Part shown: piece after piece, positions 1 through 8,228 of the stretch
Numbering within the stretch: position 1 is the stretch's first letter
Layout: every line of letters begins with the position of its first letter
Assembly: GCA_020636135.1 (NCBI GenBank)
Contig: JACJYK010000002.1
Coordinates: 186,001 to 250,000, forward strand
Source of the DNA: Lewinellaceae bacterium
GTDB lineage: Bacteria; Bacteroidota; Bacteroidia; Chitinophagales; Saprospiraceae
Direction of reading: 5' to 3'
DNA length: 64,000 nucleotides
Position numbers and translations under genes: made by a program
Notes under the pieces: generated by a model
Told to the model about the DNA's origin: nothing
The model's database searches: none
The model's input: the letters and a program-made list of their open reading frames with translations, nothing else

Positions 1-765
1 GGATTGCTTTTTGCATTGACCCATAATTATACCGGATATCCGATGGTCAAACAGGCCCGGGATATGATCCGTGCAGGAAAATTGGGTAAGATCCGCAAGG
101 TGGTGGTCGAATATCCGCAGGGCTGGCTGGCTACCAAAGTGGAGGATACGGACTCAAAACAGGCATCCTGGCGTACCGACCCTAAACGCAGTGGCGTAGC
201 AGGATGTATGGGTGACATCGGCACCCACGCCGAAAACCTGGCGGAATTTATTACGGGACTGAAGATCAAGAAACTCTGCGCCGACCTCACCGCATTTGTC
301 GACGGACGTCTGCTGGATGATGACGGTAATGTGCTGATTCATTTCGATAATGGCGCCAAAGGCATCCTTTTTGCCAGCCAGATCTCGGTGGGAGAAGAGA
401 ATAACCTCCGCATTCGTGTTTACGGAGAGAAGGGTGGAATGGAATGGGCGCAGCAGGAACCCAATACGTTGTGGTTGAAATGGCCGGATCGTCCTGTGGA
501 GATGATGCGCACCGGTGTGGGAACCCTGTCGGCGGCAGCACAAGCCCATACCAGGATCCCGGCCGGACACCCGGAAGGCTACCTGGAGGCATTTGCCAAT
601 ATTTACCGCAACTTTGCTTATTGCCTGCAGGCAAGAATCGCCGGAGAAACGGTAGATCCGGTCTACCAGGACTTTCCGACGGCATCGGATGGCGTACGGG
701 GCATGTTATTCATCAACCGCGTCGTTGAATCCAGCCAGGCCGGAGCGGTGTGGACGGAATTTTAG
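1..765 (+). CDS. Gfo/Idh/MocA family oxidoreductase (5' end outside the window)
   Basis: This is the C-terminal part of an NAD(P)-dependent sugar or inositol dehydrogenase-type oxidoreductase. The reading frame is open to the first base, so the N-terminal Rossmann nucleotide-binding domain lies outside the window. What remains is the alpha/beta substrate domain: the motif GDIGTHAENLAEF near residue 70 is the conserved Asp/His region of the family, followed by a sheet region (HFDNGAKGILFASQ, RVYGEKGGMEW) typical of the Gfo C-terminal domain. Substrate cannot be told. It stands alone, convergent with parC, and a two-way terminator follows at 847. Family assignment is firm, specificity unknown. 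Confidence 0.85.
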   Translation, partial: GLLFALTHNYTGYPMVKQARDMIRAGKLGKIRKVVVEYPQGWLATKVEDTDSKQASWRTDPKRSGVAGCMGDIGTHAENLAEFITGLKIKKLCADLTAFVDGRLLDDDGNVLIHFDNGAKGILFASQISVGEENNLRIRVYGEKGGMEWAQQEPNTLWLKWPDRPVEMMRTGVGTLSAAAQAHTRIPAGHPEGYLEAFANIYRNFAYCLQARIAGETVDPVYQDFPTASDGVRGMLFINRVVESSQAGAVWTEF

Positions 766-803
766 CGCGTTAATAGGTTAATGAGTTAATGAGTTAATGA
801 ATT
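766..803. repeat. Short tandem repeat GTTAATGA
   Basis: About three direct copies of the 8-bp unit GTTAATGA follow the stop codon of the oxidoreductase, preceded by a diverged copy (GTTAATAG). This is a small microsatellite in a convergent intergenic gap. No function is evident. Confidence 0.5.
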
Positions 804-846
804 CCAAGGTGTTCGTTTAACCTTTGACGAATCCCTGAAAAATAAA

Positions 847-877
847 AAGAGGCTGTCGGTCATCCCGGCAGCCTCTT
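847..877. terminator. Bidirectional hairpin terminator between the oxidoreductase and parC
   Basis: AAGAGGCTG pairs with CAGCCTCTT (nine base pairs, with further GC pairing inside). A-rich sequence on the left gives a U-rich tail for the minus-strand parC transcript. T-rich sequence on the right gives a weaker tail for the plus strand. It lies between two convergent genes. Confidence 0.75.
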
Positions 878-917
878 GATTTATTGCTCTAAGCGTTGAC
901 CATAAATGATAAAAACG

Positions 918-3539
918 CTAATTGTCCTGATCGTCATCCAAATCAAAGATCGACTTCTGGTGAGGCACGTCAAACTCGATGGTATCGCCGGCTTTTAGGG
1001 AAGCTCCGGGCTCACCCTCTTCGCCATCTTCTTCCTCGGCTTCCAGCTGTTTCACTTCGACCAGCTTGCCGCTCAACAATTTATTCCCCTGTGCTTTCCA
1101 GCCTTTGACATCGATGAACTCGTGCAGGATGATGGTTTCCTGCATCTTTTTATTTTTTTCCTTGTAGGTGCAGATCACCGTCGGTTCCGGGTCGGTCGTT
1201 GCAAAATAGAGCTGTGATGACCGGTGGTCGGAAATGAACCCAAATTTCTGATTGGCTGAAGAGGTTTCAATCTGGAACCGTTTGACAAAGGTGGTTTCTT
1301 TATCCCCATCGTAGTAGATGGCACTGATGACTTCTTCGTGATCAAACTTGCCGATGTGTACGATGTCCTTGGGTACATAGCGGTTGGTCAGTTCGAAATC
1401 GGTAAGCTGATACGAACCGTCACGTGTGATCACCAGGATCTGATCTCCGGTATCAAATGCGCCCAGGTACAGGCCGCGTTCATCTTTATTCAGGTTGCCG
1501 CTGACCTCATCCATCCATAACTTCTGGGCTCCAAGGGTGGATTTACCCACTTCCATCTGAGTGATCTTCCGCACCGGGTATTTGGTCATAATGTTCCCCT
1601 GTGAAGTCCTTCCCTTGATGTCCAGGGTGGCAAAATCGAATTCAAAATTTTTGATTTTGGCCTTGCAACCCGATGAAAGCTGAACATTGATGACCTCCGA
1701 TTCGCCATTCGGGTTGGCAGTTAAGTAGAGCACTTTTGAGCCTGGTGTTCCCTTGGTCAGGTCGTAGGGTTTATCCCGCGTGATCGCGGTCACCTGGAAT
1801 CGCTTTACCATAGAACGACCGGTTTTGCCATCCAGGTACACCAGATTATACGTGGTGCGGTCGTCACCTTTCTGCCACACGGCCACATGGAGGATATCCT
1901 TACCGACGAAGACTTTGTCGGCAATGCGGCTCACCTGGAAGTTACCATCTTTTCGGATGACGATGATGTCGTCAATGTCCGAGCAGTCCGTGACAAATTC
2001 ATCGTTTTTCATACCATAACCGATGAATCCTTCTTTGTGGTTGACATACAGTTTGGCATTGTTCGCGATCACCTGCGTGGCCTGGATCGAATCGAACGAA
2101 GTGATCTCGGTACGTCTTTCTCTTCCCGCGCCGTATTTCTCCAGCAGGCTTTTGAAATAGTCAATGGCGTATTCGGTGAGGTGGGCGAGGTGGAACAGGG
2201 TTTGTTCAAGATCCTCCTCGATCTGACGGATGATCTCATCGGCTTTGAAGGTGTTGTATTTTGAGATGCGTTTGATCTTGATCTCGGTCAGCCGGATGAT
2301 GTCTTCCTGGGTCACATCCCGGACCAGCCGAAGCCGCTTGTCGTTGGGCATTGCCTTCATGCCAGGGGTGACAATGTATTTTTTCAGTTCTTCAGCGATG
2401 GTCTCGATGACTTCTTCAAAAGACTCGCATTCCTCTATTTCGCGGTAGATACGGTTCTCGATGAAGATCTTTTCCAGACTGGCAAGGTGCCATTTCTCTT
2501 CGAGTTCTCCTTTTTTAATCTCCAATTCCCTGCGCAGGAGCTCTTTGGTGTTTCCGGTCGAGATGTGCAGCATTTCCTCGACGGTGAGAAAATGAGGTTT
2601 GTTGTCGATGATGACACAGGCATTCGGTGATATGCTTACCTCACAATCGGTGAAGGCATACAGGGCGCCGATGGTTACGTCCGGCGAGGTGCCAGGCACC
2701 AGTTCGATGAGGACTTCCACATCTTTGGCGGTGTTGTCAATGACTTTTTTGATCTTGATCTTCCCTTTGTCATTGGCTTTCAGAATGCTGTCGATTAACT
2801 GAGTGGTGGTGACCCCGTAGGGCAGTTCTTTGACCACGAGGTTCTTCTTGTCCTGGATCTCTATCTTAGACCGTACGCGGACTTTGCCGCCACGCTTTCC
2901 GCCGCCATATAGTTCGACGTCGATCTGCCCTCCGGTCTGGAAATCGGGGTAAAGGGTTACTTTCCTGCCTTTTAAGACATCGATGGATGCTTTGATCAGC
3001 TCAATGAAATTGTGTGGCAGGATCTTGGTGGACAGTCCGACGGCGATACCATCCACACCCTGTGCCAGGACCAGTGGAAATTTCACTGGCAGGTTGATGG
3101 GCTCTTTGCGACGTCCGTCGTATGAAAGCTGCCATTCGGTAGTCTGCGGGTTGAAAAGTACCTCAAGGGCAAACTTGGTGAGACGCGCTTCGATGTACCG
3201 TGGCGCAGCTGCCGAATCGCCGGTGCGGATATCACCCCAGTTGCCCTGGGTTTCGATCAGTAGTTCTTTCTGACCCAGATTGACCAGTGCATCGCCGATG
3301 GCGGCATCCCCGTGAGGGTGGTACTGCATGGTGTGCCCGATGATATTGGCCACCTTATGAAAGCGACCGTCATCCATTTCCCGCATGCTATGCAATATGC
3401 GGCGCTGTACAGGCTTCAGACCATCTTCGATGGCCGGCACCGCACGTTCCAGGATTACATAGGATGCATAGTCCAGGAAGTAATCCTCGTACATGCCTTT
3501 TAGCGAGGTGATCTGGGCTTCAGGATCTTTTGGACTCAT
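918..3539 (-). CDS. parC: DNA topoisomerase IV subunit A (ParC/GyrA family)
   Basis: Cytoplasmic type IIA topoisomerase breakage-reunion subunit that decatenates replicated chromosomes together with ParE, which is not in the window. The 873-residue protein starts with the winged-helix/tower core (DYASYVILERAVPAIEDGLK, KPVQRRIL). The active-site tyrosine is Tyr115 in AAPRYIEARL. A beta-pinwheel C-terminal domain and an acidic tail follow. The GNWGDIRTGD motif and the HPHGDAAIGDALV loop favour ParC over GyrA. The residue matching E. coli GyrA Ser83 is Ala79. The gene is monocistronic with an AT-rich upstream gap. GyrA cannot be fully excluded without the partner gene. Confidence 0.9.
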   Translation of the reverse strand: MSPKDPEAQITSLKGMYEDYFLDYASYVILERAVPAIEDGLKPVQRRILHSMREMDDGRFHKVANIIGHTMQYHPHGDAAIGDALVNLGQKELLIETQGNWGDIRTGDSAAAPRYIEARLTKFALEVLFNPQTTEWQLSYDGRRKEPINLPVKFPLVLAQGVDGIAVGLSTKILPHNFIELIKASIDVLKGRKVTLYPDFQTGGQIDVELYGGGKRGGKVRVRSKIEIQDKKNLVVKELPYGVTTTQLIDSILKANDKGKIKIKKVIDNTAKDVEVLIELVPGTSPDVTIGALYAFTDCEVSISPNACVIIDNKPHFLTVEEMLHISTGNTKELLRRELEIKKGELEEKWHLASLEKIFIENRIYREIEECESFEEVIETIAEELKKYIVTPGMKAMPNDKRLRLVRDVTQEDIIRLTEIKIKRISKYNTFKADEIIRQIEEDLEQTLFHLAHLTEYAIDYFKSLLEKYGAGRERRTEITSFDSIQATQVIANNAKLYVNHKEGFIGYGMKNDEFVTDCSDIDDIIVIRKDGNFQVSRIADKVFVGKDILHVAVWQKGDDRTTYNLVYLDGKTGRSMVKRFQVTAITRDKPYDLTKGTPGSKVLYLTANPNGESEVINVQLSSGCKAKIKNFEFDFATLDIKGRTSQGNIMTKYPVRKITQMEVGKSTLGAQKLWMDEVSGNLNKDERGLYLGAFDTGDQILVITRDGSYQLTDFELTNRYVPKDIVHIGKFDHEEVISAIYYDGDKETTFVKRFQIETSSANQKFGFISDHRSSQLYFATTDPEPTVICTYKEKNKKMQETIILHEFIDVKGWKAQGNKLLSGKLVEVKQLEAEEEDGEEGEPGASLKAGDTIEFDVPHQKSIFDLDDDQDN

Positions 3540-3838
3540 GTATTATATAAATATTATATGCATTAACAACTGAAAACGTAAAGTTAATAAATGCATATAT
3601 GGTTTAATAACAGAATTGACAGCAATTTTTACCGGCTGATTTACGCCGCGAATGTACAATTTATGAGGTATAAACGATAGCGATGAATTGTGGGTGTCAC
3701 CTGGTCCATGGATTGGATTGAAGACATTCAAAAATTCCGAAGCGCCTCAAAAATCTTCATAGAGATTTAGCAGACAGAAAAATTAGCAGAAATATCAACA
3801 ACAAATCAGACCAGAGTGAGAACCAATGATGAATTGGT
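3540..3838. other. Gene-free gap upstream of parC
   Basis: About 300 bp of AT-rich sequence between the parC start and the end of the DinB gene. Read on the minus strand it holds TACATTCG at 3656-3649, which resembles the Bacteroidota -7 element TAnnTTTG and could drive parC. I see no convincing small gene or structured RNA. Confidence 0.4.
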
Positions 3839-4327
3839 TTATGATCGAGTCATAACCATCGTCTTTTTATTAAGTAGTTTCCTCAGAATGGATAGTTGGC
3901 CAATGTGGAAACTTTCATGAGTGGCGAAATATTGGATAAGCCCTGACAAAGTTTCATCCGGAATGGAAGTTTGAAATGGAGGCCTGGATAGCAATACCTC
4001 TTCCGGCAAATTCTGCAGGCTTATTTTAAGTTCGCCTGAAACATTCAACCAATCGGTTTTAATTTGTTCCAGAGATGGATAGTCCGGATCTATCGTGTTG
4101 GAAGTTCCTTTTCCAAACTGTTTTTTATACGTTGAATTGACGGGAGTTTTTGTTGTTAGACTCACAATGGTCATTCTGGCGTCGGTCAAATGACCGGCAA
4201 TCCATTTTACCGGATTCAGATTTTCGGAAAATTGGAAATTGCTCTCTTCCTCGGATATATTTTCCAGTGCATTCAGAAACCAGCTCGTTTGTAATTCGTA
4301 AGCTGCTGCTAATGTGTCAATGTTCAT
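3839..4327 (-). CDS. DinB-like four-helix protein
   Basis: A 162-residue protein of the DinB/YfiT-like superfamily, metal-binding four-helix bundles that often act as thiol transferases. It shows the expected metal-ligand pattern: one His in GHLTD (about residue 46) and two in HESFHIGQL near residue 137-141. The N-terminal helix (AAYELQTSWFLNALENI) is also typical. It lies 14 bp downstream of the Old Yellow Enzyme gene on the same strand, so the two are probably cotranscribed and controlled from the same palindrome-bearing promoter. A bacillithiol-dependent transferase role is possible because a ypdA homologue is present at 55327, but this is inference. Confidence 0.75.
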   Translation of the reverse strand: MNIDTLAAAYELQTSWFLNALENISEEESNFQFSENLNPVKWIAGHLTDARMTIVSLTTKTPVNSTYKKQFGKGTSNTIDPDYPSLEQIKTDWLNVSGELKISLQNLPEEVLLSRPPFQTSIPDETLSGLIQYFATHESFHIGQLSILRKLLNKKTMVMTRS

Positions 4328-4341
4328 GGTTTTCAGGTGTT

Positions 4342-5442
4342 TTAATGCACAATGTTTAAGCTTCTCAAAGGGGGTGCATTCTTTATATAATCAATAAATG
4401 CCTCACTGATGCCAATATCCTGCAGTTGACGGATACTGAATGGCGTTTGATGAGGTAGGGGCTGGTGTTTTTTAAAATAAGCAGGAACCTTTTTATTACC
4501 GATAGCAGCACGACCGATCGCGACCACATCCGCACCCAGCTCCATTGCTTTTTGAGCAGCTTCCATGCTGTTTATACTTCCGGACACGATTAATGGAAGT
4601 GCCGAAGACAGTTGATCCCGTAAATACGATATGGTAGTTAATTGCGGATATTTATTCGTCCTGACAGCATAGTCCAACTGCGAAGAATGGATGTAGTCAA
4701 TACCGTCTTGAGCGAGCCAATTGGCAATTTGAATATTTTCATCGATATCCAACCCGGTTTCTATCCCGGCACCTTCAAAACTCAACCGGAAACCGATCAG
4801 AAAATCCGCGGAAACAGCATTGCGGCAAGCCCTTGCGACCTCCCTCGAAAATCGTGCTCTGTTCCCGAGATCTCCTCCATATTCGTCGGTTCTTAAATTG
4901 GTCATGGTGCTGATAAACTGGGTAAACAGATATCCATTTGCGCCATGAATTTCAACACCATCAAATCCTGCTTTTTCAGCCCGGGCACAGGCCATGGCAA
5001 AATCTGCAGCAATTTGATTTATTTGCTGTTGGGATAAGGCAACCGGTGGCACGAAGTCCGGAATCATGGGCAGCAGGTAGCTGCTGGCGCTATGTGGTTT
5101 TTCACCGGTCAGCGCTTCATTTGCCCGTGAGCCGGCGTGGCACAACTGGATGATGTTCAGGCTACCATGTTGTTTCATGGTATTCGCAAGGATTGTGAGT
5201 CCGGGTATGTATTCGTCGTGGGCGAGACTAAGCTGATTGTAAAATGCAGTGGACGTATCCGATATCGAGGCCGCACAGGAGATGACGATACCGAAGCCGT
5301 CCTCCGAAAGCCGGATAAGCCAGTCTGCTTCCTCACGGCTAAGACTACCGTCCGAATGGCTTTGCTGGGTGGTCATGGGGGCCACAGCTAACCGGTTAGC
5401 GGATCTTTTACCTCTTTTGAATTTGATCGGAGTGAAAACCAT
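4342..5442 (-). CDS. Old Yellow Enzyme family NADH:flavin oxidoreductase
   Basis: A 366-residue FMN-dependent ene-reductase of the OYE/NADH:flavin oxidoreductase family, cytoplasmic, reducing electrophilic alkenes, quinones or nitro compounds. The TIM barrel begins with KFKRGKRSANRLAVAPMT. The flavin and substrate region shows IHGANGYLFTQFISTMTN followed by RTDEYGGDLGNRARF, a family signature. The C-terminal phosphate site is VSGSINSMEAAQ...DVVAIGRAAI. It is divergent from an HxlR-family gene and shares a 120-bp promoter region with a 46-bp imperfect palindrome, so it is probably induced by electrophiles. A DinB gene follows in the same operon. Confidence 0.92.
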   Translation of the reverse strand: MVFTPIKFKRGKRSANRLAVAPMTTQQSHSDGSLSREEADWLIRLSEDGFGIVISCAASISDTSTAFYNQLSLAHDEYIPGLTILANTMKQHGSLNIIQLCHAGSRANEALTGEKPHSASSYLLPMIPDFVPPVALSQQQINQIAADFAMACARAEKAGFDGVEIHGANGYLFTQFISTMTNLRTDEYGGDLGNRARFSREVARACRNAVSADFLIGFRLSFEGAGIETGLDIDENIQIANWLAQDGIDYIHSSQLDYAVRTNKYPQLTTISYLRDQLSSALPLIVSGSINSMEAAQKAMELGADVVAIGRAAIGNKKVPAYFKKHQPLPHQTPFSIRQLQDIGISEAFIDYIKNAPPLRSLNIVH

Positions 5443-5464
5443 ATAGCCGGATTAAAATAGGTTG

Positions 5465-5495
5465 CGAATGTAGTTCCAATACTTTACTTTTGCAA
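5465..5495 (-). promoter_or_regulatory. Predicted promoter of the OYE-DinB operon
   Basis: Read on the minus strand, TACATTCG (5472-5465) fits the Bacteroidota -7 element TAnnTTTG with one change. TTG at 5495-5493 sits 20 bp upstream as the -33 element. The -33 element lies inside the palindrome at 5485-5530, so a bound regulator would block the promoter. Confidence 0.5.
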
Positions 5496-5530
5496 GTAGT
5501 TACATAATTGTATAGTACTTACAAAAAGTA
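5485..5530. promoter_or_regulatory. 46-bp imperfect palindrome, probable HxlR operator
   Basis: The left arm (TACTTTTGCAAGTAGT, then TACA) matches the reverse complement of the right arm (TACTTTTTGTAAGTACT, then ATACA) with single-base gaps. The centre is near 5506. It lies in the divergent region between the OYE gene and the HxlR regulator and overlaps the predicted OYE promoter. HxlR-family dimers bind such inverted repeats next to their own genes. Confidence 0.6.
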
Positions 5531-5562
5531 GTGTATTGCTATAAACAGGCACTTTGGCAACC

Positions 5563-5880
5563 ATGAAAAAAACAAAGCTTTCTCAATGTCCGATAACCAG
5601 GACCATGGAAATGATCGGTGGCAAATGGTCATTACCGGTTATTTATACCTTAATGAACCAGACCAAACGCTTTAAAGAGCTGGAGCGGAGCATTGAGGGG
5701 ATTAACACCCGGATGCTGGTCAAAGAGCTCAAACAACTGGAAACAAATGGTATTATTTCCCGAAAAGTTTTTGCAGAAGTGCCACCCCGCGTGGAGTATT
5801 CGCTTACTTCAAAAGGACATGCTTTGAAACAAGTGTTGGAAGAAATGAAATCCTGGGGCAAACGTTACGTTGAATTTTAA
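5563..5880 (+). CDS. HxlR family winged-helix regulator with a conserved N-terminal cysteine
   Basis: A 105-residue MarR-like winged-helix repressor of the HxlR/YodB/HypR family. ATG at 5563 is chosen over an upstream TTG at 5554. The diagnostic start CPITRTMEMIGGKWSLPVIY is present, and Cys9 sits where YodB and HypR carry the redox-sensing cysteine. The recognition helix region (INTRMLVKELKQLETNGII) and the wing (PPRVEYSLTSKGHAL) follow. No other cysteine is present, so sensing would need S-alkylation or an intersubunit disulfide. It is divergent from the OYE gene, whose promoter overlaps a large palindrome, and is probably its regulator and autoregulated. Confidence 0.9.
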   Translation: MKKTKLSQCPITRTMEMIGGKWSLPVIYTLMNQTKRFKELERSIEGINTRMLVKELKQLETNGIISRKVFAEVPPRVEYSLTSKGHALKQVLEEMKSWGKRYVEF

Positions 5881-5942
5881 ACCGGTTAACGCCATTTTTC
5901 CAGCCATGGATTATCCATTGGTTGATGTGGGTATGCAGAGGG

Positions 5943-7394
5943 TCATTCAGGACGGTGCAGACTTTCGTACATCATATCCAGCAAACCATTCACGATGGCA
6001 TCTTCTGCGCACCCTGGTTTTAATTTGGATGACACGACTTCGAAAGTATATGTTCCGAAGGCGGCGTCATTGGGAATGTATCCGGATTTGGCATATCCAT
6101 TGGTCAGGGTGAGCATCATGGTGTTTGCATAAGGCGACTCCTTCTTAAGGCGGGTCGCTATCGGGTTAAATACTTCTCCATTCACGGAGGTAATGGCGAT
6201 ATTTCCCAGTGTGATCAACCCCAGTTTTAAATCCACGGAGTCGGCATCTTCATAAACGCCAGGATACCCGGCTCTGCCCTCGTCAAGCCGATTGCGCCCG
6301 GGACAAGTCACCGTTTTTCTGCCAACAAAAACCGGTGAATCCGTTGATTTCCTGGTTATGCCACGCATGATATGCAAAACTTCCTCACCCAGAAACTGGC
6401 CCATAGAAAGGAGCATTTGTTTTTGCTGGCCCATGAGCTTGATGACTTTGGGATCGTTTCTGTCCAGGCCAAATCCTCCCGGAGGCATCTTATTGCTGAT
6501 GTCAACACCTCTACTGGCAAATTCTTTGATCCGGATCTCCCGCAGATCATAAGTCTGCTGATAGTAGATGGGATTCTGATCACCGCATGCCCCGGTAGAC
6601 CAGACCGCCACGACTGTGTCATCAAAATTGTCTTCCAGATACCTGGATGCTGCTCCGGGCACGTCGCCACTGACCATGTCAAACATACCGGAAATGACCC
6701 CATGTACGGCATAATTGTAGTACACGGCAATGGGTTTTCCCTGTAGTGTTTCAAAGGTTACAACGGCCACGGTTTTATCGGATGGACCATCGTAATTTGG
6801 TCCTTCCCACCACCGTCTGGTTTCCGGGTCAATGATGTTCCGATTTACATTGATGTAAGAAACCCCTTCCCCGTAACCGATCCTGGCTGGCTGCATGTTA
6901 TCCATGGCCAACTGGACCGAGCGGACAATTTTTAATTCAAATTCCTCTCCCCGGATATCGAAAGGAACACTGTGGGTATGGGATGCTGTCAGCATAATAT
7001 TGGAGGCAGGTATACCCGTCAGGTGTTCAATCCGTCCCAGAATCCGTTCGGCCATCATATCGTTGAATCCGCCGACATCCACCGTTACCAGCACAATCGT
7101 ATCACGGGTACTCCGTACGACGATAGCCCGGGAATAAATCTGATCGTTGATGCCCAGATAAGATTCGGGTAGCTCTTCAGCGGCGGGGGTAAGATTTACT
7201 TTGGCTGCTCCGGCCCATAAGGCGGAGTGCTCATCCATCTCAGCATGAATTGATATTCCGGAGATCAGTAAAAGCAAGAAGCAAAGAATGGTTGTTCGTG
7301 TTGGTGTTATATCCTCCAAGATGCCAGTTTTTAGTGTTTTGGACCGGGTTGAAGCTTCTTTTAAAGTTACCAATTTCCGGACAATGGCTTGCAT
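5943..7394 (-). CDS. Neutral/alkaline ceramidase-like secreted hydrolase
   Basis: A 483-residue protein related to the N-terminal catalytic domain of neutral/alkaline non-lysosomal ceramidases, zinc amidases that cleave N-acyl sphingosine. Family landmarks are AGAAKVNLTP at the mature start, TASHTHSVP (zinc His pair), NYAVHGV, SGDVPGAASRYLE (nucleophile-region SGDxPG) and TGACGDQNP. The C-terminal immunoglobulin-like domain of full ceramidases appears short or missing. A hydrophobic segment TILCFLLLLISGIS is about 34 residues in. A TTG start at 7319 would place it at the N-terminus as a normal signal peptide and may be the true start. Substrate is unproven. It is monocistronic and convergent with HxlR. 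Confidence 0.75.
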   Translation of the reverse strand: MQAIVRKLVTLKEASTRSKTLKTGILEDITPTRTTILCFLLLLISGISIHAEMDEHSALWAGAAKVNLTPAAEELPESYLGINDQIYSRAIVVRSTRDTIVLVTVDVGGFNDMMAERILGRIEHLTGIPASNIMLTASHTHSVPFDIRGEEFELKIVRSVQLAMDNMQPARIGYGEGVSYINVNRNIIDPETRRWWEGPNYDGPSDKTVAVVTFETLQGKPIAVYYNYAVHGVISGMFDMVSGDVPGAASRYLEDNFDDTVVAVWSTGACGDQNPIYYQQTYDLREIRIKEFASRGVDISNKMPPGGFGLDRNDPKVIKLMGQQKQMLLSMGQFLGEEVLHIMRGITRKSTDSPVFVGRKTVTCPGRNRLDEGRAGYPGVYEDADSVDLKLGLITLGNIAITSVNGEVFNPIATRLKKESPYANTMMLTLTNGYAKSGYIPNDAAFGTYTFEVVSSKLKPGCAEDAIVNGLLDMMYESLHRPE

Positions 7395-7652
7395 TCCTTA
7401 AAATGTCATCCATCATAATGTCCGGAACCCTTCGGGAAGTGCAATTTATCAAATGCACCAGACAACCGGAATGAGAGATAGGCCTGGCTGGCATTACGGC
7501 TGATGATGTATCGGGCACCAGTCCGGTAAGAAGATTCCATGGGGCAGTCGGTTAGCAGTATTGCCCGGTAAGCAGCTAAATAGCGCTTCCGGGCGTTTAA
7601 TAGTACACGCCTGACCGGAAAGTATCTGCCATGAATATTTGGTAATTCGGGC

Positions 7653-7660
7653 TATATTTG
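7653..7660 (+). promoter_or_regulatory. -7 promoter element of the ECF sigma gene
   Basis: TATATTTG is an exact match to the Bacteroidota -7 element TAnnTTTG. It ends only 7 bp before the ATG of the sigma gene, which implies a transcript with almost no leader. No clear -33 element at standard spacing is visible. Confidence 0.5.
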
Positions 7661-7667
7661 AAATGAG

Positions 7668-8228
7668 ATGGATGTTTCGATCGATCTGAAATACGAAGAG
7701 GAAGACTTCATCAAAGCCTGCGCCGACAAAGAAAGATGGGCTCAGCAGAAATTGTATGAAGATCACTATGGCACCATGATGGGTGTCTGTCTTCGCTATG
7801 CCAACAACGAAGATGAAGCATTGGACATCCTGCACGACGCATTCATCAAAATATTCCGCAGCATCGGCGATTACAAACCAGGGACTTCATTGCAAGCCTG
7901 GATGCGCCGGATCATGGTCAATACTTCGATCGACTATTACCGCAAACAGACGCGCAGAAGGACCGAAGATCTGGATAATGCTTTTGGGGTTCAGTCTTAC
8001 GATCCGAATGCATTGAGTCTTTGTGCAGCAGAGGATATCATTGCCTGTATCCAGATGTTGACACCTGCGTACCGTTCGGTATTTAATTTGTATGTCATAG
8101 AGGGGTACTCGCATAAAGAAATTGCGGATATCCTGAACATTACCGAAAGTACCAGTCGATCTAACCTGGTCAAGGCAAGGATAAAACTGAAAGAATTGTT
8201 GAGTGAATATAAGCAGCCACCTTTATGA
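7668..8228 (+). CDS. ECF-type RNA polymerase sigma factor
   Basis: A 186-residue sigma-70 family ECF factor. Region 2 spans about residues 25-95 (YEDHYGTMMGVCLRYANNED, then DILHDAFIKIFRSIGDY). Region 4 is the C-terminal helix-turn-helix (LTPAYRSVFNLYVIEGYSHK, EIADILNITESTSRSNLVKA). It would direct RNA polymerase to a small regulon. Its stop codon overlaps the start of the following membrane/barrel gene by 4 bp (ATGA), so the two are translationally coupled, as sigma and anti-sigma genes usually are. The inducing signal is unknown. Confidence 0.93.
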   Translation: MDVSIDLKYEEEDFIKACADKERWAQQKLYEDHYGTMMGVCLRYANNEDEALDILHDAFIKIFRSIGDYKPGTSLQAWMRRIMVNTSIDYYRKQTRRRTEDLDNAFGVQSYDPNALSLCAAEDIIACIQMLTPAYRSVFNLYVIEGYSHKEIADILNITESTSRSNLVKARIKLKELLSEYKQPPL

